DNA from: Leptoclinus maculatus
Lineage: Eukaryota; Chordata; Actinopteri; Perciformes; Stichaeidae
Direction: 5' to 3'
Assembly: GCA_032191485.1 (NCBI GenBank)
Contig: JAVDOI010000010.1
Span: 2,420,197-2,484,196, forward strand
DNA: 64,000 nt
In this document: piece after piece, positions 25,488 through 36,860 of the stretch
How positions within the stretch are numbered: position 1 is the first letter of the stretch
How the letters are laid out: every line of letters begins with the position of its first letter
Made by a program: the position numbers and the translations under genes
Notes under the pieces: generated by a model
What the model saw: the letters and a program-made list of their open reading frames with translations, nothing else
The model's database searches: none
What the model was told of the DNA's origin: nothing

Positions 25488-25903
25488 TGACCACAAAACC
25501 CCCCCAAAACAACCACAGAGGGAGGCCAAATGACCACAAAGACACACACAACTAGATGCTTAATTATACGTAAGAGATGTAAGAATATCCCAAAGAGACT
25601 CAAAATAACATCAAACAAATGCAAATTGACCACAAAGAGATGAAAAACAAACACAAAGAGACGTAAAACAATCTCAGAGTTGCAAAAACGACCATAAAGA
25701 AAACCACAGAGAAACAAGAAAAGGCCACAAAGACACGCCGAGCATCCAAGAGTTACCAGACGGCCACAAAGAGATGCAAAACGGCCACAAAGAGACACAA
25801 AATGACCTCAAAGACATGCCAAACGACTACAAATAGATGCAAAGCGACTAGAGAGATACGTAAGATGACCACAAAGAGACACAGAATGACCACACGGAGA
25901 CAC
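25488..25903. repeat. Minisatellite of about 21 bp (GACCACAAAGAGACACAAAA-like units)
   Basis: There are about 20 diverged units built around (G/C)ACCACAAAGAGA(C/T)(A/G)CAAAA. The most regular part is 25740-25903. The low-complexity minus-strand ORF across it (LCGRF, LCGLF repeats) is a by-product. Confidence 0.85.
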
Positions 25904-26259
25904 GTTTTTATTTCTGTATGCAGACACCGTCACAATTATCCAGTCATACCAGAAAAAAATGGAATCTTTTGAGCTCCTTAGATTTAATCAACTATGCAAA
26001 ATTGGATTTATTTATAATTGCTTTGGCTTCTATCTGCTCTCCGTTACACTACTAGCAGCACAATAAAGAGTTTATTGAAGCACTCTCTTGCGTCAATAAG
26101 ACAATGCCATTCATTTGAACTCTAAACATTAAATTTGCCTTTATTCTCATACAATTTATCTTCAGTGCTTCGCCTGCGCCGTGTGTTATAATCCCTCATT
26201 TCACCCTCACAATATATGTCTTAGTTCATAAGTTCACTCAGAGAGAAAAGCCAACAAGC

Positions 26260-26720
26260 GGAGGAGGTGTAAACCCCTGCAGAAGGATGCCTCTCTGTCT
26301 CTCATTGGCATTTGCATATTAGAGTGTTTTCTGGGGAAAATGAGCTGTAGAAATTAATTCAGGATTAATTGGTGCCTTTATCTCGTTAGGACAATCTAAT
26401 TTAGGGGATGATGGAATTGTTTAGACTCCCTTTTGCATAATTGGATTGCGGTGAATGGCTGTCATTACCGTCTTTTTAGCATCGTCTGTGGGCCCCCTCT
26501 CTCTCTTGCAGGCCCCAGCCTCATAAAGAGCGATGATGTGTTACGCCAGTGTTTTGCTAACCCCTGGAACACACCACGCACGCTGCAAGAGGCAAGCATG
26601 TGGCTAACAGCGCAGCAGTGATTAACTCTCTTCTCAGAGCCATTAGCATTACGGCGAGCAGCACGCTGCTGAGGAGATTTCATATGAACACATAAGCATG
26701 TGGCTAACAACACGCCGATC
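26260..26720. promoter_or_regulatory. Strong candidate conserved non-coding block upstream of pbx1
   Basis: About 460 bp of balanced, repeat-free sequence carries ATTTGCAT (26310-26317), AGAAATTAATTCAGGATTAATTGG-type homeodomain words, TTTTGCATAATTGGATTG and a repeated GCATGTGGCTAACA (near 26597 and 26697). It reads like a vertebrate developmental enhancer; conservation must be tested. Confidence 0.4.
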
Positions 26721-28239
26721 ATCGACCGTTAAGAGACAGCGATTAGTTTTCAGTCTGCGCCGCTGTCATGCTTTGTGGTTTGTGGTTCTGACAGCATCAC
26801 CTGACCCCCCCCCCCCCCAGAGGAGCCGGGGGGGGTTTTGAGCTGGGAATCTCAAAAATCTCTCCACGCTTTTTGAGAAGTGCTTCTCTTCTTATTCCTT
26901 GTCCGGGCACATTTCCGATACGTTTCGCACTTTCATTACTTCCACAACCTCTCTGAGACGGTTTGCAGTGGTCTGTTGTTTCTTTCAACGTGGGATGAAA
27001 ATCAATAGAAGAGGAGCAAAGCTCATGTAAAGGATCACTCGCTGGAATACCTGATCTTCTCACTTCTACAACATTGATGTAACTATGGAAACAAGTTCCC
27101 AGGATGAACAGGGATATGCCTATCCACTGACAAAAGCCTTTTTTATATCTCTCCCAGCCAGTTGCCCTACACCACAACACGGGAGAAGCTTATATCTGCT
27201 GCTCCCCGTTATGATACCATCATCCTTTTTTTCTGAAAGCACAAATTGTATAGATATTATTCTGCGGGCCTCTCTCTGGTAAACAAGGCAGAGTGAAATC
27301 TAATCCATAGTGCTGATACTCGGGCTGTTCCAGGCTAATTGAGTTGATGTAGTCTGTCCCTGGAGGAGCTGCACATACAGTAAAGACGAACTCTATCAAG
27401 TCATATAGCTCGTGTACCGTACTTACTGGAAGTGACTTGCGTTTATATTGTCACAGTTGTCAACAGTCACGATTCCCATTAAACTACAACCTCATTACTT
27501 GCATGTTATTATGAGGAATAAACTGCAGAAAACATGCTACAGTGTCTTTTCTTATGTGTCTTCCGTCATTCTCTATGCCCCCCCGCCCGCCCCCCTCCAC
27601 GCACACATGCTCGTGATGCATACAGTGTCATGCTTTTGATGCATCTTAGCCCCCCTCTCCTCGTCTAGTGCCATTTCCATTCTTTGCATAAATGCAGTCT
27701 AACAGTATTAAGTATTCATGCGTGTTGGGGAAGGTGGTGCCTGTCCTTCAGGGTAAGTGTCAGGCCTGCGTGCGGCACAAGAAAAGCCCCGGGGAGAGGA
27801 GAACATTAGGATCCATCAGCCTGACAGACAAATCATTCTCTCATGTAAACATAAATATGAGGGTATGTTTCCACCGCCATCCCACTATCTGTTGCTAGGC
27901 TACCTTGCATTAAGCAGTGTAGCTGTCCCTGTTCATTTTGCTCCAGGGATTCCAGCAATACCATCATATAACCTGCTGAGTCTTAATGAGAAGGCCTGCT
28001 CATATGAGTGGATATGAACATGGTGAGATGTGAAATTTATTCAAAAACACAGGAATTCAGCTGTCTGTCAGCGCAGTAGCGGCATGGAAATGTTTATGAA
28101 TTTGAAGTGTTTTGGAAAAAGAAGCTTTGAGGGAAATATCTCTCTGCCACTGCACAAACACACCTGACACAAGAAAAGGTCACAATGGATCAACACACAC
28201 ACGCATGCACTGATGCAATACACGTTGGCTTACACTTGC

Positions 28240-28240
<1 letters not shown>

Positions 28241-28288
<48 letters not shown>
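28241..28288. repeat. (AC)n microsatellite
   Basis: Uninterrupted AC repeat of about 48 bp. Confidence 0.97.
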
Positions 28289-28290
<2 letters not shown>

Positions 28291-28309
28291 AAACAATATG
28301 TGACGCTGA

Positions 28310-28680
28310 GCTCCATAAAGGTCATTTGTTGTTGAGAAATCACTGATCCCCAAAAGCATTAACAAAGTCAATTAACTATTCTCCCGCAAAGAAGAAAGGA
28401 ACCCATCTCCAATAAAAATAGAGCACCGAGCGTCGTCCAAGCGGCCCTCACAATTATAAGTACTCTGCGTCCCCAGATAATTATGTGAGCCATAAATGGG
28501 GCGAGAAAGACAGTAGAAGGCAATGGTCACTGAGAAGAAAGAGCCGGGAGATGAGGGAAAGGAGCGCCAACAGCTGGTTTGAATAGATTGTGTGTGGGAT
28601 GAATTAAAAAGTTGAACCTTTCCCTGGCCGCATTCAGATGTCTGCCTCTGGGTGATTAATCATGGACGTCAGGACCTGTA
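28310..28680. promoter_or_regulatory. Candidate conserved non-coding block with TGATTAAT site
   Basis: It contains GTCAATTAACTATTC, CACAATTATAAG, CCAGATAATTATGTGAG, GCCATAAATGGGG and the palindrome TGATTAATCA (28653-28662), which includes the PBX:HOX-type word TGATTAAT. Function is inferred. Confidence 0.35.
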
Positions 28681-29259
28681 ATCCCTTTCAGTGGGAAACA
28701 AATGCAGCCACTGTCCTCTCTTCCCCAAAGCGCCACGGGCCCAGGGCCGCCTGGTCACAATACCTGAACCACAGAGAAGGCCCCCCTGGGGAGCGGGGGC
28801 CATGTGGACACACTGTAATCTGCTCCAAACATGATGGCACGAACAAAAACAGCGAATTTCAACAAAATTGTATGGCACCCTGTATTGGTTTTGTACATCC
28901 TTTTCTGTATCTCGCAGTCAATAGAGGCAGGTGGCACGACTGCAGGTCCAACTGGTGAAAAACGTAAATGGAGCAGCGATGAAAAAAAACAACAAACGCG
29001 CCTTCGGGGATAAAAGAGAAGCCTGCGAATGGCTTTTAGATGACAGAGGAGTTTTCTACCCTGACTGATATCAGACCTCTTCTGCTTGCAGCTGCTTTAG
29101 TCAGTGAACTTCATGTCACGTTCCTACACGGTGGTAAACAGCTGATCTAGTTTAGAAAAGACAGTGAGAAAGTCAAGAGCCAGCAACATTGAGAGCCCGG
29201 GAGAAGAAAGTGTGTCATCAGCATAAAAATAGAAGCCCTCTAACGAATTCCTAATCATA

Positions 29260-29600
29260 TCCCCCATTTCCTCCAGGGGCTATGCTAAAGAGGTTAAAAC
29301 ACCAGCCGGTAGATGAGGATATGTGGCGCATTAGCTCTAGAGATTCATTCTTGGCATTCCAAAGGTTCCACTGTTATTGATTGTTAAATTCCCCATTATC
29401 TCCCCCAGAACTACAAAACATGACTGCTCTCTGTGCGGCAATGTGTCCTTTCTGCAAATGTTAAAAGCTCCATAATGTAGAGTCATTTCCCCCTGAATGT
29501 CTAACACTAGTGAGGGTATCGGGGACGCTTTGTGCCCACTTTGTCAATCAATCAAAGTGAAAATAATATCTTAAAAGCAAAATGCACTACTTACACATCA
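29260..29600. promoter_or_regulatory. Candidate regulatory block with overlapping PBX:HOX and PBX:MEIS-like sites
   Basis: TTGTCAATCAATCA (29541-29554) reads TGATTGATTGACAA on the minus strand. That contains TGATTGAT (PBX:HOX) overlapping TGATTGACAA (one mismatch to the PBX:MEIS/PREP decamer). TTATTGATTGTTAAAT lies at about 29375. The block is repeat-free. Confidence 0.35.
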
Positions 29601-31963
29601 AAGGCAGCGGGAAAAGCATCAATCTTGACTTAAGCTCGACCGAATCAAGTAATGCCCGTGTGGCTTTTACGAGTGAATAAATTGAATGCCTTTCAAAAGA
29701 GCGCCCCCGTACTGATTCTAATGGTGAATATGGCCTCAGAGTGATCACCTGAAAAAAAAGAAACTTAGAATTAAAAAATCCTTTGTATCCGACAAAAGGC
29801 AAAATGTCAGTGTTCCCACTGAGTGAGAGAGTGCTTTTATATGTGTGAAAGGTTGTGAGGGTAGTAATTCAGCGCGGCCGCAGAAGGTGGTGCACGTTGG
29901 CAGCATGGCAGACTGTGGAGAATGGGCCACGGCCAGCCGTTTGCTGAGCCTTTGTGTGTCTCTGTTTGACCAGGCGTCTCCTGGTCCACATGAGCACAGC
30001 CTCAACACATCGAGCGAAAAGGAACAAAGCAGCCATTATCAGTCCTATCTCATCCCCACCCTGCCTCCACTCACTGACACCCAGGGACAAACAGTGGCAG
30101 GGCCCAGCCGCTCAGCTTTGCTGGGGGACTCTGAAGCGGACACTGAAGCGGACTGGGAGGTCCATTAAACACATAGGCGACACCTTAGCTGTGGACAAAC
30201 ATCAACACAATGGCATGCAGCACCGGTTGCCACGGAGATGGGGGAAAACAGAGTACAACGCCGGCGGTGACAAAGAAAGGGAGGGGTCAGGCATCGTGGG
30301 CCACTGGCAACTGAAAAGCCTGTGTGAAACACACGACACCCTTTTTTATTTGTGCCACAAACACCGTATACTTCAAGCATCCATTCAGTTACATGTAAAG
30401 AACGTTATTAACAACAAGTCACCTGCATACAGGACCTCTGCAGAGAAAGGATTCTGCAATAACGTCTTCAAATAAAGTGTTTGCGAGTGAAAATAGTGTT
30501 TCTCCAAAATTGACAGAAGCATATGTGCAGTTTCAAGCTTGAAGTAACTCTTAAACTGAATGCTGTAAATATCATTGCATGATATTCTTTCAGTGATTTA
30601 AAACATGCCATGCTTTGTAGCGGAGCTGCTGTATTTTGAGGAAAGTATAAAGTGTATATATATCATCCAATAACTGAACAATACACATTTGCTGGTCAGC
30701 GAAAGTCATTTTCTTCATTTCCTACATCACTGGTCAGAGAACACCAAATATCCCCATTTTAATATTACATTTATATCATATTATTCTTACGTTTTTGGAT
30801 AAACTGAAGGATTAAAAATGCTCTGAAGACTTTAACTTTAAAACTACCACACACCACTACAAGCCAAAAAATAGCCAATGAATGTGTAAGCTTTGGGTCA
30901 CGTAGACCGTCATCAGAGCGCGACAGTTGTGCTTTGACGAAGCACTATGTGATGCAAAGCTTAGACAGTTAATTAAGTGTTTGCAATAAACATAAGCTCG
31001 GGATAAACCTTAAATCCCACTAAAATATCTAAAGAAGAGCATCGTCAAAAACGGTTTAAAACAAGTCTGTTTTTCTAAATTTGTGGAAAGTTGACATTAT
31101 GGAAACACGTGGCTTTCATTGGACAGCGAGAATATGTTGTTAATGTTTTGCAATCACTCTGTTAACAGGAGCCGTTTTTTGTTTATTAATGATGGATGCC
31201 TCACGTTGCCAACTGCTCTGAGTCTTTACGACCACAAGTGCAGTTCAGCGCGTTGAATGGACTTTGTTTCTAATTTTGTACGACTGTGGTGAAGAGAGCG
31301 AGACGAGAGGAAAAAGTCAAAGCTGTAGTGTAAAAATGAGTGTTTACATGTTTCTGTCAGTACCTTTGGTGGCTGTTGATGACATTCTAACAAACCAAAT
31401 AAACACAATGTATGCCTGTTCATTATCTATTATCTATAGTGTAATGTGCTCGTTACTGAGATGTCTACAACCGGTTATATGTTTGCATTGTTTGCAGATT
31501 CCATGCACATTAAAATGTTATTTGTAATTTCTTGCAGTCAGGTACTCTATGCCTAAGTCTAGAAATACCTGTCATGATATCCATAAATCATAAAGTATTT
31601 ACAAACGAATGAAGTTGAGGCTTTTAGATGAGGATTCCAAGTGTTAACTTAATTCAAAAGCTGCGTGGGCCATATTAGGTTGGACATATTAGCTGAGGAA
31701 GCAAATATGCAGGAATTTGTTGAGGGTATTGTGAAAATTTGGAGTTTCTTGCGTTGATGCAATTTTCAATCAGCGCAATCTGTGTGTGGTGACTCAAAGT
31801 GCTTTTCTCATCACAAGCTTTTTGCTGTTCAAGCCTGCTTTCCTTCTCTTTTTTTACTTATGACCCACGAAAAAAACCCGTCGATACAATCATCCCCTCT
31901 GACCTCTGAATCTGACAGCATGTCTGCTAAACACTTCAAATATAAGACTCAGAGAAGTCCGTG

Positions 31964-31967
<4 letters not shown>

Positions 31968-31999
<32 letters not shown>
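31968..31999. repeat. (CT)n microsatellite
   Basis: 32 bp of CT followed by a pyrimidine-rich stretch to about 32035. Confidence 0.95.
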
Positions 32000-32001
<2 letters not shown>

Positions 32002-33639
32002 CCCCTCTTTCTCTTTCTTTCCCTCTCCTCTCTTCCTGTGCTGCTTGTGTGCACAGCTCTTCCTTCTCTCCACCTGCCTGAGCTGCTGTGGCCTTGTCTG
32101 AATCCTCTGAATTCCCACTCCACTGCAGTGTATCCGCCTGGAAACACCACAGATGCCAGCACTTGGTAAGATGCAAAAAAACCCCAAAAAAAACAAGGGA
32201 AGTGATGGAATGAAGATGTCCGTTATGGCAAATAGAACTCTGTCACACTCCTACAACATCTCTGTCACTGATTATCAGACCGGAGAGTCGAACACACACA
32301 CACACACACACAAACAATTCCGGGATGATAAACAGAAACACAGGAGGAGTTCTTATAGCATCGAAGGAACCAGATGACAATCCCCAAAAAGATACAATGA
32401 CGAGCACTGTAAAATCGTCGACACTGAGAAAATTGAAAAAAAAATAAAACAAGGCCACCAGCTGCAAAGTATTTTGAGTTTTCTCAACTTCAGGGCCAGG
32501 TCGTTGTGTTAAATCACTGTCGGACGAATCTTGGAACCCATCGGTTGTCGGTCTGGTGACGGATAAGCGCCCTGGAGTCTAGGAGCTATATCTCTGGGGT
32601 TCCGATGTAGACAGTGGATATCTGGGCCAAGACTTCTCTTTCCGTGTGCTGCTCATTGTTTACGGTCCGATTAGCAGCTTGAGATGCGAGACATGGAGTT
32701 GGACTTGAGAGACGACGTGTTCTACCAGATTGTTTCACAAGTAGCCAGTTTAACCTGCAGAGATTCCTGTCGGACTAATGATGGACAGTTAAAAATAACA
32801 AAAAAAGGCTTTTTTAAGAACTTTTTATTGCCTGCACTCTTCTTCCTTTGTCAAAATCCTGGCACCTACATTACCCACTCAATCTCCGGCGGTTCTGTCT
32901 GCGATTCGGGTGTGTTATGCTAGTAGCGGCTAATGTAGCCTCCAGCTGCTAGCCTCAAGCAGAAAATGAGGAGCGGGCTAGAGGTGGAGTTCGGTGGAGT
33001 TCCCTTTAAGTTCCTAAAGTTTTATTTTGCTACTTCCATGTTGCAACAGACCGTCTGGCACTTGAAAACAAATTCACATTAATTCTGCAAATAAAATATA
33101 ATTCCATTGAAGTCTTTTATTATGAAAGGCTTTAAAAGTAATCCTTTCAGTGTAAGAAAACAACAACCTGATGACCCAGCATTGATTTCATATATAATTT
33201 ATTTCAGTGCAGACAGGGGTTTGAGCAAAGGGAGGGTCTTAAGCACTTGGGTTGTTTTTCTTGAGTCCTTCGGGCTGGGAGGGAAGGATCACGGGGTGAG
33301 GAGTCAAGGGGAGGACAAGGTGACTGATTGAGCTGAGGCATTAGGTCAGCGTCGGGCAGCTGAATCAAACCCAAGCAAGACCCTCCTCACAACTAACTAT
33401 AATCAAATACATCATCCGGCTCCGTCAACACATGCGTCTAGCTGGACGCTATATCACTTCCACATGTGCACATGGGCCGAGCTACGCAGCAACACACATT
33501 AGCTGCCTTATCAGCACGCAGCTCAAGGCAGAGCACTGACAAAAGCGGCGTTTCGGCGGAATAACGGCTGCATGAAATCAATCTGTGAGTTTCAAAAGGT
33601 TACAATGTGCATAGAAACCATATCATTTCTGAAAGGGTC

Positions 33640-34000
33640 CTCAAAGAGAAATTCAACAACAGGACATTAATTGGAAACGGGCGAACACGAGTTGAGTTGT
33701 TTTGAAATTCAAAACGTGTGTGCTTTACACATTAGCCAGATAATTAATGTGCTGCAATCATCACTAGTCGCAATGGGGATGAGAATTAATCTACACCAAT
33801 AGCTCCATTTCAAAGAAAATGTATCACAAAGTACATGATTCTTTTCAGTATTCTTTCAACATTCATCCACAGTATTTTGAATACGGAATTCAATTATGCG
33901 GAACACCTGAACAAACAATATCTCACAGCCAATTATTCAGCGCCGTGGAGACCATTGGCAAACAAATTAGCAATGTTAATGTGAGAGAGTGTCTTGATAT
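33640..34000. promoter_or_regulatory. Candidate conserved non-coding block upstream of pbx1
   Basis: Dense homeodomain words occur in unique sequence: GACATTAATTGG (about 33663), GATAATTAATGTG (33739), GAGAATTAATC (33781), CCAATTATTCAG (33929) and CAAACAAATTAGCAATG (33958). No repeat signature is seen. Confidence 0.38.
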
Positions 34001-34508
34001 TTCTGGCTGTGTGCGCTTACAAAAGGCGGCCGCACAGCTCCCCCACTCGCTCTCTCTCTCTTTGCTCTTTGGGTCTATTGTTGGCTGATGAATGAAACAG
34101 ATTGGACTTGATTTGAGGATTAAAAAAAAAGAAGATTCAGGTGCTAGTCTGCCCCCTCTTCCTCAGACAAGAGTCATCTTCAGGCTGCGATCGCAGCGTT
34201 CCGGTATTGTCAAGAAGCGTCTAGATTGTAAAAAATGATCTATTTAAGCTTCAGTTGGAGCAGTGCTACTCTGCTTGACATTTCAGCTTCCAGACAGAAC
34301 AATGAAAAGCTACCACGGGATATCTTGGCAAGGCTATTGCCTTGTGTATTGATTGGGCAAAGGCCCAACATCCCCTCACTAAAAAGAGATTAAAATATCA
34401 GACTTGTCTCAGACATTTATGGAGTCTGTGACCTCAGCCAATGCTAAAGTGGAGTACATACATCATAGTCCATCTCTGTGAGCTACACTGAGTCTTGAGT
34501 AGCACTGA

Positions 34509-34509
34509 C

Positions 34510-34544
<35 letters not shown>
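34509..34544. repeat. (GA)n microsatellite
   Basis: About 36 bp of GA with one AA. Confidence 0.93.
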
Positions 34545-34545
<1 letters not shown>

Positions 34546-35749
34546 GAGAGACTGAACATTCAACTGCATTTCCATGGTCTGATGCGGAGGGGATTTAGCT
34601 AGGAGTCGTAGGTGTAAATCAACTTAGTTGCTGTTTCATTAAGAATGCACACCACGTTGTTGCATGTAAATGTTTAACACTGTGAGCTGTTGTCAGGGAT
34701 GCTTCTCTTGCTCCTCTTTTTTTTTCTTTTTTTTTGGGGGGGGGGGGTTAAAATGGACGAGATAGATTCTGTGGGAAAGGCAGGGAGACAAAAGCGTGAA
34801 AGATGTGTGTGTATCCATTCACAGCTCCAGAGGACCTTCATTACAGAGCAAGCAGGTCCTGTCAACGTCTTTTCATTACATGGTCCCATATATCCACCCC
34901 TGGTGTCCAAACGGTCCGCTCTGTCGCCTGTCAAGAAAAGGCACTCTCGGGGAAAGTCCTCCTATCTCCCCGATCCCCCTCACCACGCCTGATTCCAGAC
35001 TGCGAGGCGGGAGAGGCCAGGCAGAAAGGGAGGAATCGTGTTTGCCATCAACAGCTCAAGAGAGTAGCATGGCAGCAAGATTGATGACACCCTCCCTGAA
35101 AGTAACAAAAGAACTCCTGTGCACGAGGGCCCGCTTATGGGGCTTGATAGAGTTGTCATCCTCTTAATAAACAGCTCTGATATGTCAGCGGCAGTGGCAG
35201 CGGGGACTACAAGCCTTGCTCACCCACCAAGCCATGGGCAGGACCACCTACTGGCATCACGGCACACACACACACACACACACACACCCGTGGGGCAATC
35301 TCTCCATACGGAGGCGCCTGTGGGCGTTAGCAGGGCGATTACTGGAGAGGAATAAATAAATGACAAAAACATTCCCGTCTCTTGATTTCATTACCGAACG
35401 TAAACTATGCAACAACATCTGCGGATCAAAACATGTTTTTTTTTGTGTGTGTTGTGGTTGAGTTTATCTGTGCAGCGTAAACAAGTGTCATTTCTTTTCT
35501 TCATGAATGTGGGAGGAAAGGGTCGGCTCCAGAACACATTAAGACAGGCGGGCAATCAGTTTCCACTGAGGGGATGGCTGTGTGCTCACAATGCAAATAA
35601 AAACCACAATATTCTGAGTTTACAACAAGCTCACGCAAGAGTGTGAGTACAAACAAGACATTAGCCCACACAATGCCTAATGTCCATTGCGATTGACACA
35701 CCAGGTAAAAACAAGCAAGAAGCCTTGAAAAATGACGACGCAATTCTTA

Positions 35750-35889
35750 AAGGAATTGACATTTTAAGGGAATAGACTTGTTCGCTGTCTTGCCAAGAGT
35801 TAGATGAGAGGATTGATCCACACAGCATCCTGCTGGCTTACCCGGTAAAGCTAATGATAGCCCACATTATGTGTTAGCTAAGCTACTTT
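35750..35889 (+). mobile_element. Teleost interspersed repeat (GCCAAGAGTTAGATGAG family), partial
   Basis: ACTTGTTCGCTGTCTTGCCA followed by AGAGTTAGATGAGAGGATTG and later GTGTTAGCTAAGC matches by memory the start of a short dispersed fish element (consensus like CTTGCCGAGAGTTAGATGAGAAGATTGAT). A second, more diverged copy is at 45325-45550. Confidence 0.7.
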
Positions 35890-36589
35890 CTTGACATTCA
35901 ATAGCTTCTATTATTCTCAATTACAATGACCAACTGGACGATTTTGTGATATTAATTTGTTGGCCAGTTTGTAACGCTCTTGTTTGACCTCATGCTGCAA
36001 TAAAAACAAATGTACGGGTTCATATAAGTTAATAAAACTAACCGAATTAATGCAGTATACCAGTTACTACAATAAAGCATAATACAAACATTTCCTTTTA
36101 ATATTTGGGCATTCATTCTGAATCAAAATAAAGGCTGCACATTTCATCAGCTGCAGACATCCCATATGAATTTGAGAGACCAAGATGACAATCACACAAA
36201 TTCATGCCGAGAAAATGGAGCAAAAAAAAAATCATTTTATATAGTCTGCCACTTACAATATTCACTTATTTTTCACCAGAAACGTTGTTGTCTCTGTCAC
36301 GATTCAATCTGCAGCACACTCCCCCACACGCTCTATAATACCTAGTTAAAGCCAGCAGGGTGTGAAATGGTATTTGGAAGTAAATGAAACTGACTATGAA
36401 ACAGTGGCGTTGGGAGATATTGCCATGTCAAGATGACAGACAAGTCCTGGAATGGAGCAAAAAAGTTATTATCCCAAAGAAGAGCAAGGCCGGATTAAAT
36501 ATAACCCATGATGCCTCACGCTGCTCTGCCCTCATCCCCCGACCGATACCGCAGAGAGAATAGAGACAAAAATCACAAAAAAAGGCAAC

Positions 36590-36860
36590 AATCCGAGCAG
36601 CAGCTCGTGCTTCTGCTGAGTTTCATTTGAAAGATCAATGGTATTTCATGCCGCCGTGCCAATAAGTGTTATTGCGAAGTGTTTGGTTATTGATGCTCCA
36701 TACAAAGTGTTTTGAAGGAGCTTTAGAGGAACACAATCCCTCGAGGCTCCTCCTGGCCTGATTTACAGCTGAACCGATGAGTCACAGAGGACATGCTGAG
36801 CATCGAAATAGCGACAAGTATGTTGTCAGCCTTATTAATTTTTAAGGTAGAGTGTTAGTA
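36590..36860. promoter_or_regulatory. Candidate conserved non-coding block in the intergenic region
   Basis: Repeat-free sequence with AAGATCAATGG, TTGGTTATTGATGC, GATGAGTCACAG (AP-1-like TGAGTCA) and CCTTATTAATTTTTAAGG. It is proposed on composition only. Confidence 0.3.

Noticed and set aside
25488..25903. Regular repeats that could suggest a CRISPR-like array
   Set aside because: Units are contiguous and diverged without unique spacers of constant length, and the context is a vertebrate genome.
29845..30475. Overlapping plus-strand ORFs of 107 and 173 codons
   Set aside because: No domain, no conserved motif, and frames overlap one another in unique non-coding-looking sequence.
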